A stretch of DNA of 64,000 nt from Acorus gramineus (GCA_030737835.1 JAUJYN010000045.1:466637-530636); one strand, 5' to 3'; positions 52,462 through 63,792 are shown, counted from the stretch's first letter. Notes: generated by a model from the letters alone, not told the origin. A program made the numbers and translations.

Positions 52462-53309
52462 CAGGGGCGGACGTACGAGTTGGCTGGGCTGGGCTATAGC
52501 CCTGATTTTGCATTTTTTTTTATATTTGATGATACATGTTATAATATTTATATTTTATAAATTACATTTTATACATAAAATATATTCTTAACAAACTAGA
52601 TATCAACCTATCAAATTAATAACAAATCAAATAGTATCATAACAAATTGGATCTCATCCTAACAAACCAAATCGAACTCCAACCCGTTTGGAAACGCGTT
52701 TAGACAGCTTTTGAGTTTGCAGAAAAGCTGCTTTTCCTAAACCCGTTGCACCAAAAAAAAAATGGGGCCAAAGCTGTATACATATTTGTATAAAAAAAGT
52801 GTCCAAAACCTGAGTTTTTTAGAAACTGTGGATAGACAGCTTCTTGCAAAATCAAATTTAAACCCATCTTTTGTCTAAAATCAGTTTTGCAGTCGTGCAA
52901 CCAAACGCAGCCTTCAATCTTATTATAAATTTTAATGATTCTAAATTTTAAAATTCAAATATTATCTTAGGAATTAATGTCAAGTGAACAATAAATAAAA
53001 TTTATATCCATAAAATAGCTCTTCTTATTTTTCTAGCAACTCTTCCTATTTTTCTAGCAATTCTTACAAAATCAAAGTACTCAACTTTAATTATATTTCT
53101 TTTTTTTTCTTTTCTTTTCTTCATATGCATATGTCTTTTGAATATCACATTATTTAGTATATAAATAATTACATCAAATATAAGAAAAAGAAACTTCCAT
53201 ATAAATATTTAATATAGGCTATCAAATATAAGAATAAAAAAATTTCTATATAAATATTTAATATAAGCTATATTACCCACCCCAAAATATTGTCCTGAAT
53301 TCGCCCATG
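52462..53309. mobile_element. hAT-like element in unit 2, with a nested MITE
   Basis: Ends CAGGGGCGGAC and (complement) CATGGGCGAAT, flanked by near-identical 8-base targets TTTTTAAT (52454-52461) and TTTTTAGT (53310-53317). It lies exactly where unit 2 loses collinearity with units 1 and 3. No transposase. A Tourist-like MITE is nested at 52681-52912. Confidence 0.72.
52681..52912 (-). mobile_element. Tourist-like MITE nested in the hAT-like element
   Basis: Left end 'cccgtttggaaacgcgttta'; right end 'gtgcaaccaaacgcagcc', the same GCGTTTGG-type terminus as the other copies. Internally it shares 'agaagctg' and 'tcagttttgcag' words. The target duplication is not clear. Confidence 0.6.
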
Positions 53310-54407
53310 TTTTTAGTAATGTATATAAGATTGCATTTTAGATTGTAAAAGAACTAAGTGTAACAACTCCCAAAAAACCGTCTAAGTTACCAGCCTCTTA
53401 AAATAGACCGGCCAGAGCACAAAAAACTGTAAATTGAAAAATATTGGCACCTCAAAAACAAAGCCACAACCTGCAGGTTTCGAAAATAGAAAATTATTAC
53501 AACCAAAGATTGCACGAGAACAAAAGAAAAGAAAAATGTCAGACTCAATCTTTTTTACAGTTTAAAACATAGACTATATATGTTTTTCTTTTTTTCAAAA
53601 TAGAAAATATCATCTAATAAGATATATACTTTGATAAAAATATATATCACTCTGTTTCAAATTGAATGAACATATTTTCAGTAATAGATATATAAAAAAT
53701 TTAACTATACATATATTTTATGAGCTAATATGACAATGTGTTAAGGTTTTGACAATAAGTTGTTATAATTTTAAGAAATAAAAAATTCATCCATATTGCT
53801 CATATTTATATTTATCAAAATTAGAATAAAAAATCAGATTAAATGCTATTCCATCCCTTAGATGCCATTCCTTAGATGGAACAAAATATTTCTATTTTCA
53901 TTTAAAAATTAAGACAATTGCCTGCAATTTATTTTGATTATTTTTTATATAAAATAGAAATAAATTTTTCTCCCACTCATTTATTTCCATAATAATTTTT
54001 ATCCTATCACTTATCCCTTTATAAAATCAGTTATATTAAATTTTTAATCAGACATATATAAAACTCCATTATATACCGTAAAAAAAAACCCAGTGGAATT
54101 ACCCATAAAAAGCCCTCTGAGTTGCAGGCCTCTAAAAATAAATCAGCCAGAACACCAAAAACTGTAAATTAAAAAAAAAGAGTTGGCGCCTCAAAAACAA
54201 AGCTACACATTTCCGAAAAATAGAAACCCCTGAAAAACCGCCCAAAAAAAAACCTCAATCACCGCTCATCCCCTACTTCAAATGCAAACCCTAAAAATCT
54301 CAAAATCTCTATCTCTCATTCTCTCCCATCTCTCTCTCTCTCTTTCAATCTTTTAATCGATCGATTCCTCCTTCTCTTTCTCTCTCTCTCTCTCGCCCCT
54401 TCAATCC

Positions 54408-57400
54408 ATGGGGTGCGGGACCTCCAAGCTCGAGCCGGACGAGGTGACGGCGGCGTCATCACCGGCGCCGGCTCCGACACCGCCTGGTCTCGGTCCCGTC
54501 CGCCGCAAGATCGACGAGATCCGACGGCGGAGGGCTTTCGGGCGCATGAGGAAGGATAGCATCTCCACCATCGAACCCCTCATCGACGCCGCCGAAGGCT
54601 CCCCTCCGCTCATCGACGACGACGACGAGACCTCCCGCTCTGGCTCCCTCAATGACGACGATAAGCCTCCGCCGCCAGTTCCCGAGGCTCCGGAGGACGA
54701 AGAGGCGCCACCACCTCCTCCTCTTGCTGCCGTGGAGGATGATCTAAGTAACTTTTCAGGTACATTATTATAGTATTCCATATTTTTAGTTATGATATTA
54801 TCGCATTGTATGAAATTATCTAACATGCTATTTTATTATAAAAAGATTTTTAAAAAAATATTTGTTCTAAACTCTAAAATTTAAACATGTGCATTTAATT
54901 CATATGCACATATACATGTTATTTTTTTTTTATATAAAAAAACATATCTTATTAATTAGATACGCACTTCAACCCACCAAAGAAAAGTATATATTAAAAA
55001 AAGTCAAACCGTCTGTGAGTTATAAATGGGATTGTAAACGGGTCCATTACTTATTGTTTTCCAAAAATAGAATAATTTTGTTTTGGGTGCTAATACATGC
55101 ATTCAGTTATTCATGCAATCATTTATAACGTCTTTATTTTTCCCATAACATCGCTTCAATTTTTATGAACTTAGGTTACAAAATGTACTGCAACTTTATA
55201 AACGTTTGACATTTGTCCCTAAAATTTTTACTTTCCTGTAGAAGAGGTGGCGGCAGCGGAGGAGGAGAAGGTGGTGGATGATGCGGTGGAGACGGAGGAG
55301 GAGAGGGCGAGCAGCGGCGGCGAGTTAGGGTTTGGGGACTGCCCCGGATCGCCGAGTTTTAGGGTTTACTTCGTCGAGGTCGTCAACAGCTCTGACGAGG
55401 ACGACTCGATTAAGAGCAGGCCCAAAGAGGAAGGTTGGTTGGAAAAGACTGAAATGGCTTTCATGGGGTTTTTTTGGGGTGTTTTCATGGGTATTATGTT
55501 TTTATTTATTTATTTATGAAATACCTATAATGCCCCCTGACGTGGGTGATGCAGGTAAGGTGGATGAGACGCCGAAGAAGAGCAAGAAGTTTCTGCGGAG
55601 GAGAGAGAGCGGCGGTTCCACGAATTCGAGCGAGGTATGCATTTTGAATGGTACTTTTGTAAAGGGAAATTTTCATATAACCCCCCCTAATCTTTTTGAA
55701 ATCCATATAATCCCATGCAATTTCAACATATCTATATAACACTCCGTAAACACACCATAAATATAAATAACTCCAAATTCCTTAATGGAGTTGGAATATT
55801 TTAGACATATTTTGTTTTTTAAACAATGGTTAACAAATATGTGTTCTTTTAATCCTATGAAAACAGCCAATATTTTTTAAAAATGGATTTTTATTTTTAA
55901 GTCTTCATAAACTATAGGATTTAGTGATCGATCCCTCGATTTTTTATATTTTGGTTTTAGTCCTCAGATTTAAAAGATGTGTTTCTTTTTAGTCCTTGGG
56001 AGGGATCTATCCCTAAATTATTTAGTTTTGTTTTTAGTCTCTGGGAGGAACTAAAAGGGAATATATCCTTTAAATCTGAGAACTAAAACGAAAATATGAA
56101 GAAGTGAAAAATCGATCCCTAAATAAGTATGTTTACAGGGGCTCAAAACTAAAAAAGCCTTTTAAAAAAACCCCTAAAGGAGTGTAAAATTAGAAATATG
56201 AGGGTTTTTTTTAAGTATTAGCTGTTTTTCGTGGATTAAAAGAATATATTTGTTAGCCATGATTTAAATAATGGAATATGTCTGGAATATTCTAAATTTG
56301 TTAAAAAAAATTTAATTACAGGTGGTTATTTGCATTTATGGTGTGTTTATAGGGGGTTTTGTGGATATATTGAGATTATAAGGGGTTATATGGATATCAG
56401 GAAGATTACAAAGGGGTTATATGGAGTTTTCCCTTTTGTAAAATTATTAAACTAATTTAGCGTGCATTTAGTTACTTGATTAGATAATTTTTACGTTTTC
56501 AATAAGCTGCATTTTATAATTGTGCAACCAAATAGAAAAATTAGAACAACTTCCAGATTTCAAACAAATAGTGTTCAAAAACTACATTTTTCAAAAGCTC
56601 TGTAAAATATCAAGTTTTACAGAAGGGCGTTTTTTTTCTTAACTTATTTCTTTATTTTGTCCTATGTCTTTACTTTTTTTTTTTTTAGAGTTTATAATTC
56701 GAATTCAGTTAATAAAATTAGATAGTAAATATCTACATTTTCTTAAAAAAAAAAAAAAAGTCTAAACATGAACAACACTGGGAGGGACCTTATAAATTAT
56801 AATGTATTAAAGATGAGAGATGGTAGTTGTACTAAAAAAAAAAAGGTTGGGATTGAAATCAAGATCAAAAGAGCTAGCCTCTTTCTAAGATTCTTAGAAG
56901 AGATCGCTAAAATTAGTTAAGTTGTTTGATTAATCATGTAAGATATCAAGTTTAAAATACAAACATATATAATTATGTAATATATAGATTCAAATATTTT
57001 TTCAGAATGAATATCTTGATTTACTTAACTTTGATATTGAAAATCAAATAATTTCTAATTTTTTTAAAACGAATTTGAGATGGATGCATGTAATTTTCAG
57101 ATAATTGACAATCTTTCTCCAGGGGCTTGATTATAATGTGTAATAATTTGACATTTATACATTTATAATGGTCCTATATGGGTTAGAACGTGTGATGATA
57201 TGATGGATCTATGCGTTTTGGTTATAAATTTTATGGGATTTTTATTTTTAAGTATCTGTAAACATGTTTATTTAGGGATCGATCCCTCCGTTCTTCATAT
57301 TTCTTTTCAAGTTTCTATATTCAATCGCCTATTTGGTTTTTAGTCCCTCCGTCAAACGTTCGTCCATACACCATTAATTTGTAAAATATGATTTATGTCC

Positions 57401-58035
57401 CTCACTAAATAACATAGTTTATAAGGACTTAACACTAAATAACATAGTTTACAGAGACTTAAAAATAAAATCACATTTCACAAATTAATGATGTATGGAC
57501 AGACGTTTGACGAAGAGACTAAAAACCAAATAGGCGGTTGAATACGGAGATTTAAAAAGAAATATGAAAAAGTGAGGGACCGATCTCTAAATAGACATGT
57601 TTACATGGATTTAAAATTAAAAATCTTAAAATTTATTTGTAGGAAAACTGATTTGTAATTTGTATGGCTAGGAAAATGTTCCAAAAAAATTAATGGATTA
57701 CAAGGTCAAATAACCATTTTATTTTGCTTCCCAAGTGTATGGGATATTCCCGACAGTGTGCATAAATGCAGTGAAAATATGTAACATGTTAGATTAACGA
57801 CACATCAATCATATTCATTTTATTTTTAATTAACACTATTGTGTATATTTTTTTGGTAATACAGGAAGAGTGTAAGACGCGGAAGAGAGGGAGGAAACTA
57901 CGAGCACTAGCAAAGACACCAGTGGCAGTCTACAGTCGATTGAACGTAAAATCATGTTACAACTATAACAACAACAACAACAATCACAACCCTCCATCAC
58001 CCCAACACAGCACTCGTCGATTGTTGTGTGAATAA
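54408..58035 (+). CDS. Unrecognised 264-aa protein with an MGC lipidation-type N-terminus, 4 exons
   Basis: Exons: 54408-54759, 55242-55433, 55555-55634 and 57865-58035, with GT-AG introns and agreeing phases. The product starts MGCGTSKLEPDE: Gly2 fits N-myristoylation and Cys3 fits palmitoylation, so membrane attachment is a reasonable inference. Further on: 'RRKIDEIRRRRAFGRMRK', a Pro/Asp/Glu-rich middle with 'KPPPPVPEAP', a conserved-looking 'SPSFRVYFVEVVNSSDEDDS', then basic 'KKSKKFLRRRE' and 'KTRKRGRKLRAL', and an Asn run before the end. I do not recognise a family domain. Low complexity suggests disorder. The GC-rich exon 1 contrasts with the AT-rich flanks. The CT-rich leader before the ATG fits a 5' untranslated region. 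Exons look intact, but transcript evidence is lacking. Confidence 0.75.
55664..56433. mobile_element. Mutator-like non-autonomous element with long inverted repeats in intron 3
   Basis: Flanked by a perfect 9-bp duplication, TTTTGTAAA, at 55655-55663 and 56434-56442. The arms are over 100 bases: left 'gggaaattttcatataaccc', right in complement 'gggaaaactccatataaccc', both followed by 'atccatataa.ccc' and '(t)aaacacaccataaat'. The interior (55900-56160) is itself an imperfect inverted repeat rich in 'gatcgatccct' words. It starts 29 bases past the end of exon 3, close to the donor site. Confidence 0.9.
56459..56650. repeat. Degenerate Tourist-like MITE in intron 3
   Basis: 'agcgtgcatttagttacttg' at the left, then 'ttgtgcaaccaaatag', 'cttccagatttcaaac' and 'aaaagctctgtaaaat', all words of the Tourist-like copies. 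Ends are not resolved. Confidence 0.45.
57237..57625. mobile_element. Long foldback element, arms about 180 bp, in intron 3
   Basis: Left arm 57237-57420 and right arm 57440-57625 are inverted copies with scattered mismatches. Matching pairs: 'gtaaacatgtttatttaggg' with 'tctaaatagacatgtttac', 'cgcctatttggtttttagtc' with 'actaaaaaccaaataggcgg', and 'gtccatacaccattaattt' with 'aattaatgatgtatggac'. The loop is only about 20 bases, so RNA would fold into a near-continuous hairpin. Flanks 'aaattttat' and 'aaaatttat' hint at a 9-base target, again Mutator-like. Confidence 0.82.
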
Positions 58036-58044
58036 GATTCTTAA

Positions 58045-58275
58045 GGGTGCGTTTGGTTGCGCGATTACAAAACTGATTCTGCAGGAATCTGCGATTGCAA
58101 AACTGATTCTGCAAGAAGCTCACTTTCTCAGCTTTTTGAAATTGCAGCTTTTGGGTATTATTTGTTTGAAATCTGTGTGCAGGAGACTGCTATAGTAAAA
58201 CTGTTTGGTTGCACGATTGTAAACGTAGCTTTCTATAATCCCAATCGCAGCACAATCGCGTAACCAAACGCACCC
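58045..58275 (+). mobile_element. Tourist-like MITE just past the stop codon
   Basis: Ends GGGTGCGTTTGGTTGCGCGA and (complement) GGGTGCGTTTGGTTACGCGA, flanked by TTAA on both sides. It starts nine bases after the stop codon of the 54408 gene, so that gene's 3' untranslated region is probably MITE sequence. A 30-base internal duplication follows the left end ('aaactgattctgcag/aag' twice). Confidence 0.9.
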
Positions 58276-59133
58276 TTAATATATCTTTTTTATATTTTTT
58301 TATGTTCTTAGTTTCCAAGGTAAATATTTGTATTTTTATTTTCTTTTGAGTGTCCATGTTGGGGGATGCGTGTTATGTTGTGTCTATTGTGAATTCAATT
58401 GATTTTTTTATTGTTTAAAAATGTGTGTTAATATTTATTGAAAAATGTGGTTTAAATATCATTGGTTGTTTTGTATTAGTAATTAATGATGGATTGTCGT
58501 TATTGGTTGAAATCAACTCAAATATATTTATATACTTTGATTTTTTTTAAAACGGTTCTTTAATTTCACCCCTCCTCTCATTCGCCCCATCCTAAAAAAA
58601 AATTTAGAAGTGAGGTGAATCAGAAGAAATAAAAAAGAGAGATCAAGTAGGGCAAACCTCAAAGATTAGATACATGTTCATGGTTTATAAGTTCATATTT
58701 AATTTAATTTTAATTTTAAATTAAAAAAGATATGCACATGTCGCATGTCAAAATTACTTATTTTTTTTTATAAATATAATGTGAATCTTAATATATCCAA
58801 CGATTTGAAAAATCATTTGTCTGATATGGGACTAAAAGAAATTTAAACACTTTAAAAAAAAAAAAAAGATGAAAAAATCAAATCCTTAAAAATTTATTAT
58901 TTTGATATATTGTTTTTATCCATAAAACCCAACCGGAACTACAAAATTGTTTATAACTTCATATTTATAAGGTGTGAAGGAGTTGTGGGTTGAAGTAAGG
59001 CTGGAGGGTTAAAGTTGGTATTGATCTCAATGAGGTGGTGGGAGTTTATTTTGTTTTCACAGGGACTGGGGAGTGGAACATGGTGGGAGTGGAAGCTCAA
59101 CGTTCCAGCATGGGATTGATTTTTTTGTTTTTT
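58276..59133. other. AT-rich spacer
   Basis: No gene, element end or structured repeat is seen; T- and A-runs dominate. Confidence 0.6.
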
Positions 59134-59366
59134 AGAGTGGGTTTGGTTATGAAATTGCGCAGCGTTTATGATTGTAGAAAGTTGCTTCTATAATCGTACA
59201 GTTAAACAATTTTATTGTAGTAGCTTCCTACACATAGATTTCAGATAAATGGTTTAAAAAAACTACGATATCCAAAGGCTAAGGGAGGTGAGCTTTTTAC
59301 AGAATCAGTTTTAAAATCCAAATTCCTGCTGAATCAGTTTTGCAATCACGCAATCAAACGCACCCG
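59134..59366 (-). mobile_element. Tourist-like MITE, reverse orientation
   Basis: Left 'gagtgggtttggttatgaaa', right 'caatcaaacgcaccc'. The order of internal words ('tagatttcagataaatg', then 'ctgaatcagttttgcaatca') is the reverse complement of the copy at 58045. The target duplication is eroded. Confidence 0.7.
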
Positions 59367-60107
59367 AGTAAATGTTGCGCACAAAAAAATAAGGATAAGT
59401 AAACATATTAATTTAGTGAATAAATAGGTGAAACTATAGTAGATTTTAGCTAGGTAAAAATTTGGAAAATCCATATTTTGTCATAAATGAAACATTTAAA
59501 ATTCTATTTTAAAATTTTAAATTTATCACTCTCCAATCCCATTAAATTCAAACTCTCAAATGTTAGATTGGGTTAAATTCGACCCACCCTTATTGCACCC
59601 CTAAAAATACATTTCTATACATTTTAAAACATTATCTCATTTAATATTTTAAAAATAAAAATAAAAAACATGTCACTTTTATCATGTTACACTAAAAAAT
59701 CATCTCATGTAATAATTGAAAAAAAAGTAAAAAAAAAAAAATGTCAAACCTATCATAGTACACTAAAACTTAATTTATTTAATATATTAAAAAATACAAC
59801 CCAAAAATATGTTACATTTATTATATTATGTCTTTTACACGTATTTTCAAACACAAAAAAATATTCAAAGATGTATTTGCCATCTACAAACTCATACATT
59901 ATTATTCTATTTCTTATTTACCCCTTATCATAAGTTTCTCTAAATGAATTAAATAATAAAAATATAAATTTCATGTTAAATAATACTAACAAAATAAAAA
60001 TTTACTTATTTATCATGAATTATCATCCATAGTGTCTCTAATGATTTAGGTGAAATTTTTTTTTTTATCCGAGCCTTCATGATGAACCGCTTTACGGTCT
60101 TCAGATA

Positions 60108-60320
60108 GATTTAGATAGAGTTTGGGAGGGCGTTATGTCAGCAGTAGCGATTTTAAATACCAGCAAACGCTCTCATCCAAACAAATACCCAACGTTTGCA
60201 TTTGAATGACAGTGAAAAGCATTTTTTGCCATGTTTTGAAATGCATGGAAACTATGCTTTTTGCACCGCGGGTGTGAGTTTTTAAACACGGGCTCCTGCA
60301 CTGCAATGCCAAACGCAGTC
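60108..60320. repeat. Probable MITE, family uncertain
   Basis: Left 'agatagagtttgggagggcg' and right 'caatgccaaacgcagtct' form an imperfect inverted pair around 213 bases that are less AT-rich than the surroundings. No clear target duplication. Confidence 0.35.
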
Positions 60321-60366
60321 TAATTTTTATAAATAACTATAACTAATGAGTACAGTTGGTGTTTAA

Positions 60367-60707
60367 GGCCTTGTTTGGTTACACGTTTGAGACAGCTTTT
60401 ATTTTTTGAAAAGCTGAAAAATTAAAATCGTACAGTCAAACGGGACAACTTTATTCAGAATCGGAAGCTGAATTTCTTTTAATTTTTCTCTCCAAATCCG
60501 TGTTTTGAAAAGCTCAAAAACAACGTTTTTTTGTTGGAATCGATTATTTCAATTGAAAAATAACTTTCTCTGTCAGACATAACTGCTTTCAAATGTTGAT
60601 TCATGAATTAAAAAAAAATATCTCAATAAAAGTCAAGGTTTAAAATCATCTTAAAAAGCCGTTTTATTTCAAAAACTACTTTTCAATATGTGTTTTCAAA
60701 CGGACTC
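60367..60707. mobile_element. Tourist-like MITE, second family, 341 bp
   Basis: Flanked by TAA at 60364-60366 and 60708-60710. Ends GGCCTTGTTTGGTT and (complement) GAGTCCGTTTGAAA are a diverged inverted pair with the same 'GTTTG' core. The 3-bp TAA target fits PIF/Harbinger. Confidence 0.65.
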
Positions 60708-60966
60708 TAAAACATGACAAACGCATCTTCAAATCCCCACCGCCAAGAAAAATGGTGATCCATTATCAAAAGCCATATTCATTCTACTATGATACAACAG
60801 ATATCTCAAGTTCATTAATTGAACAAACCACTTCTACAATTCACCTCAACTGCATGAATAATTAACAGTGTTAGTTCCTACAGCGCAACATCTGTTGCAG
60901 AGTTTTTATTCAAACTCCAATCTGTTTTTTGACCAATTTAAATTCTGGTTTACCCATTAAAAAAAG

Positions 60967-61475
60967 GGAAAATTGGTATAACTCCATGAATAAATAGTTA
61001 AGTTAGTTTTAATCACTGTAAAATGGAAAAATCCTCATAGGTCCGCAGAAAGTACGTATAGTTAACGGATTCAGTCCTTGAATTAAATTGCTCTAATAAA
61101 TTCATTCAAATAAGTCTTTACAAAGTATGAAAAAACTAATTTAATTCTTTTGATGACAAAAATGCTATTTATACCAATGATAAAAAAAAATCGATATAAC
61201 TCATTGGAAACTTAAGAAAATCGAAAAAGATTCCAATAAAATTAGCAAATTCCCTTAAAATCAACTACAAATCTGGTTAGTGTATTATAGTAATTAATTA
61301 TCAAATAAATTTTAAAAGGGTATTACAGTAATTTCTTATGTTTGATTAGAGTCAACTATAAATCTGATTGGTTTTAATTACTGAAGGGACTAAAATAAAT
61401 AGTCTAATATGATACAGAATTGTAGGGCTAGATTTTCATAAGTTTGTAAAGAGTTATATCGATTTTTTTAAAATA
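60967..61475 (+). mobile_element. Mutator-like MITE, same family as 50360-51225
   Basis: Starts 'gggaaaattggtataactcc' and ends '...gagttatatcgattttttt'; the two ends are inverted with respect to each other. Internal 'agttaacggattcagtcctt' matches the same block in the copy at 50360 and, inverted, in the truncated copy at 1-495. Flanks are A-rich, so the target duplication is ambiguous. Confidence 0.7.
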
Positions 61476-61599
61476 AAGGGTGATGACATTCTGATAATAT
61501 TTAGTGTGTAATTAGGGTTAATCATATACCTGATTAATTGAGGTGGTTAGTTGAGGTGACAGTAAGGACTGAAAAATGTTTTTCTAATAACACGGTGAT

Positions 61600-62200
61600 A
61601 GCATCATTGGACATAATGCGAAGAACATATATTGCGAGGACCGATTCCAACACTCTGGAGAGACCATATCCCATCACTTCAGAAAAGCCCTAAAGGCTTG
61701 CTTGAAACTGAGTTAGAGAATTATCCAACCAACCGATCCCTCCCAAACCCTGAACCAGATTTTATCAAATTCTCGCTATTATCCGACATTCAAGGTAATC
61801 AAAATTACTCAAACTATCTAATAGAAACACGACAATTGCATTAAATATTCTCCTCATCAATGAAAACATGCTCGCCATATTTATTAACAACACGTTTAGT
61901 TCCTAGGATTGCATCGGGACATTATATGGAACTCTGGTTCACGCAATCATCGAAATCAACAATCAAGTTCCATATCGGGGTCGGAAGGGGGATTGCATGT
62001 AGAATGTGCTTGCGATATACAATTTTGACATGTTATTTACTTACGTAATGGTCGGATGGGAAGGATCTGCTCATGACTCATGCATCCTTTTAGATACAAT
62101 CCACGACCCTTCCAATACCCTCTCATGGAAAATATTATCTCGTAGATGCTGGATATATGAACAGAAGGGGATTTCTAGCACTTTACTGTAATTGAACAGA
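61600..62200 (+). pseudogene. PIF/Harbinger transposase remnant
   Basis: One frame reads 'RFQHSGETISHHFRKALKA', then a stop (at about 61711) and more diverged sequence. Further on comes 'NVLAIYNFDMLFTYVMVGWE' followed by 'GSAHDSCILLDTI'. Both are hallmark stretches of plant Harbinger DDE transposases (the 'FQHSGET' region upstream and the 'GWEGSAHDSR.L' region around a catalytic Asp). The 'CIGALDGTH'-type catalytic segment between them is lost, and several stops and frame changes are present. No functional protein is possible. Only a fossil is described. Confidence 0.82.
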
Positions 62201-62222
62201 AGGGGATTTCTAGCACTTTAGT
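62159..62222. repeat. 35-bp tandem duplication
   Basis: 'gaacagaaggggatttctag' plus 'cacttta' occurs twice with a period of 35 bases, at the 3' end of the Harbinger remnant. A 13-base G run lies just beyond, at 62251-62263. Confidence 0.85.
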
Positions 62223-62263
62223 AATGTAAGGTAATGGTTGGGTGGCTATCGGGGGGGGGGGGG

Positions 62264-63645
62264 TCCCGATACAATGAGAAGCTGTTTATTTATTTATAAT
62301 CATATTTGCGAAAAGTGATTGAGAGAATATTTGGTGTGTAGAAGGCACGCTTCCCAATCCTTAAGAAGATGACATCTTGTCCATTCGATATTTAGGTCCG
62401 AATCATGGCAGCAGTAATAACGGTCCATAATTATATTAGAAAGTCTAATATAATAGATACCTTATTCGAGAGACACCAAAACATGGCTATTGAAGATGAA
62501 AATGTCGTTGAGTAGCAATACATCCGACCCGACAACGATCAAACTGAAATGAATACAATACAAGAGGAGATTATTTTTTAAATTTGCCGATTTAGCTAAC
62601 TTTTCATGTATAGAGCTATATATCAATTTTTCCCCAAAAAAAAGAAAATCATCTATGGCTGCTAGAGTCAGGTTGGATGACATCATAGTGTCTTAGAAAA
62701 CATTAGACATCAATGTCTACCATAAACAACGATTTAATGAATACATACAAAAACATAAAAACTAAAACTACATAATTTTGTTGGAGAAAACTAAATTATA
62801 TATATCAAAATGTCAAATGCTTGAATACTAGCCAATAAATCTTTATTGGTTATAGTTAATCCAAAAACTAAAGTCAAATGCTTGAATACTAGGCCAATAT
62901 ATCATTATTGGTTACAGTTTATCCCAAAACTAAAAACTATTACACATTCTTAACCATTCTAAGATCAACATCGCATAAGGAAAATGATATGCCTGTCCAC
63001 ATCATTTTTTTTAAAATTTTAAACTTCTATTGAAAAACATATTGTTGTACAAAAAAAAAAAATTATACAAAGTGTATCGCGTTTTTTTAAAACCATATTT
63101 AAGATATATGGATATCTTATATTTCTTAGAGTGCATTTTGATATATATAATTTTGTATGATTAAGTGTGGACAACTCACAAATAATTTTTACATAATTCT
63201 ATCAATAAGTTTGGACATATATTAGTTCTGTGATATATTTTTCTTTAAAAACCTTCCACACTGATAATTTTTTTTTAAAAAACCATTTTATTTATCTAAA
63301 ATGATATCATGAGAAAGTTCTGTTTTCACATAATCAACTATATAAAAAAGTATAAATATAGGTAAACTATAAAACAACAAATAAACATAATAAAATCAAA
63401 ATAAAAGAAAAAAAGATATAAATATAAACAATACATATTAACATCACTAAAATATAAAACAATAATAAATAAATGAAATGAAATAAAATTATACGAGATA
63501 TCAAACAACAGTCAATTATGATGTGATGAAATATTGGGGATATGCTTGAACATAATTTGCTAAAATGGATTCGCATTCTTAAAAACATCTAAAATGAGAT
63601 GAGTTAAAAAAAAAATCAACAACTTTCAAAATAAACCCTAGTCTT
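62264..63645. other. AT-rich spacer with a 61-bp tandem duplication
   Basis: A segment beginning 'gtcaaatgcttgaatacta' is repeated in tandem at 62812-62872 and 62873-62935 with moderate divergence. Otherwise simple AT-rich DNA with many A-runs and no supported gene. Confidence 0.6.
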
Positions 63646-63780
63646 TGTTAGATTATATGTGTTATCTTATAATGTGTGTAGTGTATTACATGTGTAACTC
63701 CTAGACATTTGTATATATAAAGGGATTAACCCCTAAGTGGAATACAGGGATTCCCATTATTTTATTCTCTGTTTCTATCA
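63646..63780 (+). repeat. Probable 5' LTR of a second copia-type element
   Basis: A segment starting TGTTAGATT and ending ...TCTATCA directly abuts a classic primer site. It contains a TATA-like 'atatataaaggg' at about 63712-63723. The 3' end is well supported by the primer site. The 5' end is only inferred from the TG, since the second LTR is outside the window. At about 135 bases it would be a short LTR. Confidence 0.6.
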
Positions 63781-63792
63781 TGGTATCAGAGC
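63781..63792 (+). promoter_or_regulatory. Initiator-Met tRNA primer binding site
   Basis: TGGTATCAGAGC is the exact complement of the 3' end of plant initiator-Met tRNA, the standard primer site of many copia elements. Confidence 0.85.

Larger units (their letters stand above)
51289..54230. repeat. Triplicated upstream segment, units of about 450 bp
   Basis: Three direct copies start at about 51289, 52323 and 53620. Each runs from a phrase like 'a.gtatatgctt.gataaa' through 'agagcacaaaaaactgtaaa' (varied to 'agaacaccaaaaactgtaaa' in copy 3) to 'caaaaacaaagc.aca' and '...ccgaaaatagaaa'. Without insertions, units one and two are about 454 and 445 bases. The copies are clearly diverged, so the triplication is not recent. 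Units one and two are split by hAT-like elements. Unit three has about 310 extra bases (53720-54029) and ends some 180 bases before the start codon of the next gene. Confidence 0.8.
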
